DNA of 16,200 nucleotides. Origin: Actinomycetota bacterium (GTDB taxonomy: Bacteria; Actinomycetota; Actinomycetes; S36-B12; UBA5976). Below are positions 8,577 through 13,529 of this stretch, piece by piece. Location of the stretch: assembly GCA_026392535.1 (NCBI GenBank), contig JAPLBX010000060.1:1-16200 (forward strand). Reading direction: 5' to 3'. The first letter of the stretch is position 1; every line of letters begins with the position of its first letter. Under the pieces are notes generated by a model, which saw only the letters and a program-made list of their open reading frames with translations, made no database searches and was not told the origin of the DNA. Position numbers and translations under genes: made by a program.

Positions 8577-8612
8577 TTGCCCTTCATAGTTACTCTCCGT
8601 AATGTTGAGGCT
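8577..8612 (+). promoter_or_regulatory. Promoter of the bldD-like gene, probably giving a leaderless mRNA
   Basis: TTGCCC (8577-8582) and TAATGT (8600-8605) are separated by 17 bp and fit an actinobacterial sigma-70-type promoter (TTGNNN and TANNNT). The predicted transcription start, seven or eight bases after the -10, falls on or next to the A of the ATG at 8613. The only purine-rich stretch, GAGG at 8607-8610, is just two bases from the ATG, too close for a normal ribosome binding site. Both facts point to a leaderless transcript, a common arrangement in Actinobacteria. Confidence 0.55.
8590..8602. promoter_or_regulatory. Candidate BldD operator overlapping the -10 of its own gene
   Basis: TTACTCTCCGTAA is an inverted repeat (TTAC, 5-bp spacer, GTAA). 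It fits the published Streptomyces BldD consensus, recalled as nTnACnC(A/T)GnGTnAn, at every defined position except the central G. It overlaps the first three bases of the proposed -10 at 8600-8605, so a bound dimer should block RNA polymerase. Streptomyces BldD is known to repress its own gene, and the encoded protein here is BldD-like, so negative autoregulation is the natural reading. Confidence 0.55.
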
Positions 8613-9104
8613 ATGACCGAACTGACTAAGTCTGATGACTATTCACTGTCTTTAGGGGCTCGTTTACGCTCAATTCGCCAGCTACAGGGGCTGAGCCTCC
8701 AAGCTGTGGAACTGCGTTCGAATGGCAAGTGGAAAGCAGTCGTTGTTGGCTCATATGAGCGTGGAGATCGGGCTGTCACGGTTGCCAAACTCTCAGAGCT
8801 TGCCACTTTCTATGGGGTTCCAGTGAGTCAACTGCTGCCCGAGGGCTCGGTGCGCTCACAAAGTGGCCGCTCACAGCGGAAAGTAGTCATTGACCTTGAG
8901 GTTATGGGTCAGCTGCCGGCCGAGAGCGTGGCACCACTAGTGAGATTCGTGGCCACAATTCAAGATAAGCGTGGCGACTACAACGGTCGGGTATTAACTG
9001 TGCGGGCATCAGACCTTGAGACTTTGGCTTTGCTATTTCAAACTTCAGTCGACGAGGTGGTCGACAGGCTGACAAATTGGTCAGTGATTCATTTAGGCAA
9101 CTAA
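8613..9104 (+). CDS. bldD: BldD-like transcriptional regulator with c-di-GMP binding signature
   Basis: The 163-residue product matches Streptomyces BldD in layout (167 residues there). The N-terminal helix-turn-helix domain (about residues 13-77) contains LGARLRSIRQLQGLSLQ, the BldD-typical stretch GKWKAVVVGSYERGDR, and YGVPVSQLLP. A linker of about 15 residues leads to the C-terminal domain. There R120-G121-D122, eight residues, then R131-A132-S133-D134 exactly match the RxD-X8-RxxD motif that binds tetrameric cyclic-di-GMP in BldD. Loaded BldD dimerises and represses its targets. The ATG at 8613 is preferred over TTG 8577, because the latter lies in the promoter and adds residues absent from the family. 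The gene sits directly ahead of pyrR, as in Streptomyces, which supports orthology. What it controls in a non-sporulating lineage is unknown. Confidence 0.9.
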   Translation: MTELTKSDDYSLSLGARLRSIRQLQGLSLQAVELRSNGKWKAVVVGSYERGDRAVTVAKLSELATFYGVPVSQLLPEGSVRSQSGRSQRKVVIDLEVMGQLPAESVAPLVRFVATIQDKRGDYNGRVLTVRASDLETLALLFQTSVDEVVDRLTNWSVIHLGN

Positions 9105-9111
9105 AGGCTGT

Positions 9112-9173
9112 TAGTATTCGGGTAACACATTCCTTTAAAGCTCGTCCTGTGAGGCGAGGAAGGGGTAAAGCAG
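9112..9173 (+). promoter_or_regulatory. pyr operon promoter (weak) and PyrR-binding leader hairpin that can hide the pyrR ribosome binding site
   Basis: A TAGTAT -10-like hexamer (9112-9117) follows the bldD stop and predicts a start near 9124. No good -35 was seen. The leader has an upper stem CTCG (9141-9144) / CGAG (9155-9158) plus CC (9146-9147) / GG (9153-9154), with a bulged T9145 and the loop TGTGA. Bases 9143-9156 fit the PyrR-binding consensus ARUCCNGNGAGGYU at all positions except the closing A-U pair, replaced by C-G. A lower stem ATTCCTT (9129-9135) / AAGGGGT (9160-9166), with two G-U pairs, covers the Shine-Dalgarno AAGGGG, which lies 8 bases before the ATG. There is no terminator after it, so translational repression by PyrR is the likely mechanism, as reported for Mycobacterium. 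Confidence 0.75.
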
Positions 9174-9716
9174 ATGCCTGCTACGCCAAATCTGGTGCTC
9201 GAAAGCACCGAAATATCGCGCATTGTTTCGCGCATTTCTCATGAAATCGATGAACGCACCAAAAGTGCTGAAGATGTTGTGTTGCTTGGAATTCCAACTC
9301 GCGGAGTTTTATTAGCTAATCGCATTGCTGCAAAACTTGGTGAGATTCAAAATCGTGAAATCAAAGTTGGTTCCCTCGACACAACTATGTATCGAGATGA
9401 TTTGAGACTTCAACCAACTCGAACTCTTATGGCAACACAAATCCCGGATGATGGAATTGATGGCAAACTTGTTGTTTTAATCGACGACGTACTTTTCTCT
9501 GGTCGCACAATTCGAGCCGCACTTGATGCACTAAATGAAATTGGCCGACCACGTGCAGTTCAGCTTGCAGTTTTAGTGGATCGCGGTCACCGCGAATTAC
9601 CAATTCGTGCAGATTATGTTGGTAAGAATCTGCCAACATCAATAGATGAAAGAGTCTCGGTAAAACTGACGGAAAATGATGGCGAAGATAGCGTCACGAT
9701 TGGCGGTATGCAATGA
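9174..9716 (+). CDS. pyrR: PyrR, pyr operon RNA-binding regulator / uracil phosphoribosyltransferase
   Basis: PyrR binds a hairpin in pyr mRNA when uridine nucleotides are plentiful and lowers expression of the operon. Many members also convert uracil and PRPP to UMP. The 180-residue length is normal. LLGIPTRGVLLANRIA (about residues 37-52) and GSLDTTMYRDDL (67-77) are family segments. VVLIDDVLFSGRT (100-112) is the PRPP-binding loop. VDRGHRELPIRADYVGKNLPTS near the C-terminus is highly typical of PyrR. A PyrR RNA loop lies just upstream of the start codon, so the gene probably controls itself and, by translational coupling, the downstream genes. The ATG start has AAGGGG 8 bases upstream. The stop overlaps the pyrB start by 4 bp (ATGA). 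Confidence 0.97.
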   Translation: MPATPNLVLESTEISRIVSRISHEIDERTKSAEDVVLLGIPTRGVLLANRIAAKLGEIQNREIKVGSLDTTMYRDDLRLQPTRTLMATQIPDDGIDGKLVVLIDDVLFSGRTIRAALDALNEIGRPRAVQLAVLVDRGHRELPIRADYVGKNLPTSIDERVSVKLTENDGEDSVTIGGMQ

Positions 9717-10598
9717 AACATCTGCTCTCTGCTGCTGACCTAACTCTCGATCAAACACTTGAGATTCTTGATACTGCCGCTGAACTTTCCCGCATTTCAG
9801 ATCGACCGGTTAAAAAGTTACCAACTTTGCGCGGTCGCACAGTAGTGAATCTGTTTTTCGAGGATTCAACTCGAACTCGGATTTCATTCGAAGCTGCTGC
9901 AAAGAGATTGTCTGCGGATGTAATCAACTTTTCGGCAAAAGGATCCAGCGTTTCTAAAGGTGAGAGCCTCAAGGACACGGCTTTGACTTTGCAAGCAATG
10001 GGCGCAGATGCAGTAGTTATTCGCCATCATGCGAGTGGTGCGCCTCATCTGCTTGCCAACAGCAATTGGATTGAAGCATCGGTTATCAATGCTGGTGATG
10101 GGACTCACGAACATCCAACCCAAGCACTGCTCGATGCATACACATTACGCAGACGTATTGCACTCTCGCGTGGCACGAAGCAATGTGTTGCTGCTAAAAA
10201 CGCTAGGCGCACATGTGACAGTTGTAGGGCCGCCAACTTTGTTACCAGTTGGAATTGAGTCTTGGCCTTGTGATTATTAATACGATTTGGATTCGGTTCT
10301 TAAAAATGCAGATGCCGTGATGATGCTTCGCGTTCAACGCGAAAGAATGAACGCAGCATTCTTTCCTAGCACTCAGGAATACACCCGTCGATATGGTCTT
10401 GATGCATCCCGCGCAAAATTGCTATCGCCACACGGAATCGTGATGCATCCAGGACCGATGAACCGCGGACTAGAAATCTCATCAGAAGTAGCTGATGGAG
10501 ATCGGTCGGTAATTGTTGAACAAGTCTCAAATGGAGTCAGCGTTCGAATGGCAGTTTTGTATTTAATGCTTGGCTCAAACGATGGAGTTGCAGAATGA
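9713..10598 (+). pseudogene. pyrB: pyrB, aspartate carbamoyltransferase catalytic chain, broken by a deletion and an in-frame stop
   Basis: PyrB joins carbamoyl phosphate and aspartate to make carbamoyl aspartate, the first committed pyrimidine step. The first piece (9713 to about 10156) carries the carbamoyl phosphate motif FFEDSTRTRISFE and GDGTHEHPTQALLDAYTLRRR. The next stretch, in the following frame, resumes with DVLHSRVARSNVLLLKTLGAHVTVVGPPTLLP. The strand usually linking these (about a dozen residues ending in VGD) is missing. The missing length must be 2 modulo 3, because the frame shifts by one base at 10151-10157. A second lesion is a TAA at 10278-10280, in frame between WPCDY and YDLDSVLKNADAVMMLRVQRERM. 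The rest continues cleanly to HPGPMNRGLEI and the stop at 10596-10598. Start and stop both make ATGA overlaps with pyrR and pyrC. Conservation outside the lesions is strong, so an assembly fault is as likely as real inactivation. Confidence 0.92.
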
Positions 10599-11872
10599 AA
10601 TCAGTAATCGCAAATGTTCGTCCTAATGGTGGGCAAGCAGTAGATATTGAAATCACCGATGGCAAGATTTCACAGATTGCAAAAGTAAATACGTTGAAGG
10701 CCGACATCGACGGCATGGGCTTGATTGCATTACCTGGTTTGGTAGACCTGCATACACATTTGCGTGAACCAGGCCGCGAAGACAGCGAAACTGTTGCTAC
10801 TGGCTCCATGGCAGCAGCAAGAGGTGGGTTCACTGCAGTTCATGCAATGGCAAACACCACACCAGTTGCTGATACTGCTGGGGTAGTGGAACAGATTTAT
10901 CGCCTTGGACAAGAAGCTGGAAACTGCGACGTATTCCCAGTTGGCGCAGTTACTCAAGGTTTGGCTGGCACAGCGTTAGCAGAACTTGGCGCCATGGCCG
11001 ATTCAGCAGCTCGAGTGCGAGTATTTAGTGACGATGGAAAATGTGTCCACGATCCAGTATTGATGAGACGAGCACTTGAATATGTGAAAGCTTTTGATGG
11101 TTGCGTTGCTCAACATGCGCAAGAACCAAAGCTCACTGAAGATTCACAAATGAATGAAGGTGAAGTTTCTAGTTTGCTTGGTTTGCGTGGCTGGCCAAAG
11201 GTTGCTGAAGAAGCAATCATTGCGCGCGATGTTTTGCTAGCAGAACATGTTGGCGCTCGGTTGCATATCTGCCATCTAAGTACTGCCGGTAGTGTAGAAA
11301 TTATTCGGTGGGCAAAATCCCGTGGTATTTCGGTGACTGCAGAAGTAACACCTCACCACTTATTGCTAACTGACGAAACTGCACGAACCTACGATCCGGT
11401 CTACAAGGTCAATCCACCACTTAGAACAGCACAAGACGTTGAAGCGCTTCGCGCAGCTCTTGCTGACGGAACAATCGACATTGTTGCCACAGATCATGCC
11501 CCTCACCCAAGTGAAGATAAAGAATGTGAATGGTCAGCCGCAGCCTTCGGAATGGTTGGTTTAGAAACCGCACTTCCAATTGTTAACACAGTGATGGTGC
11601 AAACAGGTTTGATGACTTGGTCAGACGTTGCCAGAGTTATGAGTGTTGCCCCAGCACAAATTGGCCGACTTGAAAACCATGGCAATGAATTAGCAGTCGG
11701 TCAACCAGCCAACTTCACCTTATTTGACGCAGAGCACAAAGTTGTGGTGGACCGAAAAGAAACTGCAAGTAAATCCCTAAACAATCCATTCCATGGAATG
11801 GAACTAAGTGGAAGAGTTGGTCTAACTATGTTACGCGGGAAAATTACTTTCAAGGCTGCGTGGATCAAGTGA
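10595..11872 (+). CDS. pyrC: Dihydroorotase
   Basis: PyrC cyclises carbamoyl aspartate to dihydroorotate, the third pyrimidine step, in the cytosol. It is a 425-residue class I enzyme of the amidohydrolase superfamily. The metal-binding H53-x-H55 lies in PGLVDLHTHLREPG. The residues GGFTAVHAMANTTP, FSDDGKCV (with Asp147, a probable metal-site residue) and QHAQEP follow. Then come HICHLST and VTAEVTPHHLLLTD, which hold further metal-ligand histidines, and ATDHAPH with the catalytic Asp300. The C-terminal GQPANFTLFD and NNPFHG segments are typical. The ATG at 10595 overlaps the pyrB stop (ATGA), and GGAG at 10584-10587 gives a 7-nt spacer. The end overlaps the next gene. The gene is intact, in contrast with pyrB directly upstream. 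Confidence 0.97.
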   Translation: MKSVIANVRPNGGQAVDIEITDGKISQIAKVNTLKADIDGMGLIALPGLVDLHTHLREPGREDSETVATGSMAAARGGFTAVHAMANTTPVADTAGVVEQIYRLGQEAGNCDVFPVGAVTQGLAGTALAELGAMADSAARVRVFSDDGKCVHDPVLMRRALEYVKAFDGCVAQHAQEPKLTEDSQMNEGEVSSLLGLRGWPKVAEEAIIARDVLLAEHVGARLHICHLSTAGSVEIIRWAKSRGISVTAEVTPHHLLLTDETARTYDPVYKVNPPLRTAQDVEALRAALADGTIDIVATDHAPHPSEDKECEWSAAAFGMVGLETALPIVNTVMVQTGLMTWSDVARVMSVAPAQIGRLENHGNELAVGQPANFTLFDAEHKVVVDRKETASKSLNNPFHGMELSGRVGLTMLRGKITFKAAWIK

Positions 11873-12405
11873 TGATGTTGCTCGGACTTGAATCTGCAGA
11901 AGTTACTCAAATCCCACAAAGAATTTTGTTGACCGCAGTGATGGTGTTAGTTCTAGTTTGGGCGGTATACGGCATCAGAAGGTCATGGCGCAAAAAGGCC
12001 ATCGGGCAGGCAGATATTCCAGTGCCAAATTCTGTGCCGATTGATTTCATAGCAGAACAGACTTTTGTTGGCAGATATCTAGCTTCAACATATGCAAATG
12101 ACTGGCTAAAGCGCATCGTGGTTCATGGGCTAGGCGCGCCAAGTCGGGTTGTAGTCGATGTTTCTACTTTGGGAATCCGAATGAACTTCAACCAGACTCG
12201 AGAAATCTTTATCCCATCTGCAGACATTTCGCTAGTGCGCGCAGACCGCGCAATAGCTGGCCGGGCATTTGAAAAAGATGGCATCGCAGTGATTTTGTGG
12301 AAATTGGGCACAACAGAAATTGCTAGTGGCTTTCGTGCTGACACAAGTGAAGATCACGCAAGATTTTTGGAAATGACTATTAGTAAACAGGAGAGTGGCA
12401 AGTGA
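11860..12405 (+). CDS. Small membrane-anchored protein between pyrC and carA (Rv1382-like)
   Basis: The product has up to 181 residues. One transmembrane helix lies at about residues 21-39 (RILLTAVMVLVLVWAVYGI), followed by the basic stretch RRSWRKK, which by the positive-inside rule puts the long C-terminal part in the cytoplasm. The remainder looks like a mixed beta-rich domain with RVVVDVSTLGIRM, IFIPSADISLVRADRA and DGIAVILWKLGTTEIASGFRAD. This resembles the bacterial PH-like fold often assigned to this gene, but no catalytic motif is visible. A small membrane protein at this exact place is known in other Actinobacteria (Rv1382 in Mycobacterium tuberculosis), so the position is conserved while the function is unknown. 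The start is uncertain: GTG 11860 overlaps pyrC by 13 bp, while GTG 11869 would give the 4-bp GTGA overlap seen elsewhere in this operon. The stop overlaps carA by 4 bp. Confidence 0.85.
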   Translation: MDQVMMLLGLESAEVTQIPQRILLTAVMVLVLVWAVYGIRRSWRKKAIGQADIPVPNSVPIDFIAEQTFVGRYLASTYANDWLKRIVVHGLGAPSRVVVDVSTLGIRMNFNQTREIFIPSADISLVRADRAIAGRAFEKDGIAVILWKLGTTEIASGFRADTSEDHARFLEMTISKQESGK

Positions 12406-13529
12406 CGCACGTGGAAGCCAAATTTGTTTTAGAAGACGGCAAGGTATTTAACGGAATTGGCTTTGGTGCTGTTGGTACAACATATGGGGAAGCAGTCTTT
12501 TCAACTGGTATGTCTGGATATCAAGAAACTTTGACCGACCCTTCTTACCACCAACAAGTTGTAATTATGACTGCGCCACATATTGGCAACACTGGCATGA
12601 ATCACACTGACGAAGAGAGTCGCAAGATTTGGGTCAGCGGCTTTGTCGTACGCGAACCTTCACCGATGGTTTCAAACTGGCGCTCAGAGAGTTCACTTGA
12701 AGATGAACTGAAAAAGGCCGGAGTAGTTGGCGTAGCAGAAGTTGACACTCGTGCCATCACTCGCCATTTGCGTGAACGCGGAGCGATGCGAGTCGGTCTC
12801 TTCTCAGGTGAGGCTGCTACCAAAACTGATGCCGAACTTGTTGAACTTGTAAAGAAATCGCCGCAGATGAAAGGTGCAAATCTCACCGATGCGGTTTCCA
12901 CCGAAAAAACTTATGTAGTGCCTGTGGTTGGCGAAAAGAAATTCACGGTTGCTGCTGTTGATCTTGGTATCAAATCAATGACACCACAATTGATGGCGCA
13001 GCGCGGAATTGAAGTTCATGTGGTGCCAGGAAATATCAGTAGTGAGGAACTGCTAAAGATTGGTACCGATGGAATCTTCTTTAGTAATGGTCCGGGAGAC
13101 CCAGCAACTGCGGATCACGCAGTGGCACTTGCAAAAGCAGTTTTGCAAGCGAAGCGACCATTCTTTGGAATTTGTTTTGGAAATCAGATTTTGGGGCGGG
13201 CACTCGGATTTGAAACCTACAAATTGAAATACGGCCATCGCGGTATCAATCAGCCAGTGCAAGATCGCACAACTGGCAAAGTTGAAGTCACAGCTCACAA
13301 CCACGGCTTCGCAGTAAAAGCACCAATTGATAAAGAATCCAAAACCGAATTTGGTCGAGTAATTGTTAGCCACGTTTGTTTAAATGACGATGTAGTTGAA
13401 GGTTTGGAATGTTTAGATATTCCTGCCTTTAGCGTTCAGTATCACCCCGAAGCGGCAGCGGGTCCACACGATTCTGCCTACTTGTTTGATCGATTTTGCG
13501 AAATGATGAATGGAACTCGGAATGCCTAA
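12402..13529 (+). CDS. carA: Carbamoyl phosphate synthase small (glutaminase) subunit
   Basis: CarA hydrolyses glutamine and channels ammonia to CarB for carbamoyl phosphate, used for pyrimidines and arginine. The 375-residue length is normal. The N-terminal CPSase small-chain domain has GTTYGEAVFSTGMSGYQETLTDPSY and VDTRAITRHLRERGAMR. The class I glutaminase domain starts near residue 182 with VAAVDLGIKSMTPQLM. FSNGPGDP follows, then the nucleophile Cys258 in FFGICFGNQ, and His348 and Glu350 in FSVQYHPEA complete the triad. Asn instead of His after the nucleophile (GNQ rather than GHQ) is a variant I recall from other actinobacterial CarA proteins. The GTG start overlaps the upstream stop (GTGA) and has GGAGAG at 12390-12395, six bases upstream. 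The end overlaps the carB start by 8 bp, so the two subunits are probably co-translated. Confidence 0.97.
   Translation: MTHVEAKFVLEDGKVFNGIGFGAVGTTYGEAVFSTGMSGYQETLTDPSYHQQVVIMTAPHIGNTGMNHTDEESRKIWVSGFVVREPSPMVSNWRSESSLEDELKKAGVVGVAEVDTRAITRHLRERGAMRVGLFSGEAATKTDAELVELVKKSPQMKGANLTDAVSTEKTYVVPVVGEKKFTVAAVDLGIKSMTPQLMAQRGIEVHVVPGNISSEELLKIGTDGIFFSNGPGDPATADHAVALAKAVLQAKRPFFGICFGNQILGRALGFETYKLKYGHRGINQPVQDRTTGKVEVTAHNHGFAVKAPIDKESKTEFGRVIVSHVCLNDDVVEGLECLDIPAFSVQYHPEAAAGPHDSAYLFDRFCEMMNGTRNA

Noticed and set aside
8577..8612. A TTG start 12 codons upstream for the bldD-like gene
   Set aside because: These bases contain the proposed -35, operator and -10, and the added residues have no counterpart in BldD. 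The ATG at 8613 gives the family length.
9141..9166. A transcription terminator or attenuator before pyrR
   Set aside because: The hairpin is followed by AAGGGGTAAAGCAG and the start codon, with no T-tract, so a translational rather than termination mechanism fits better.
10029..10280. A separate small gene in the third frame within pyrB
   Set aside because: Its C-terminal half is plainly PyrB sequence (LHSRVARSNVLLLKTLGAHV), and its N-terminal half is a shadow of the upstream pyrB frame. It is part of the broken gene.
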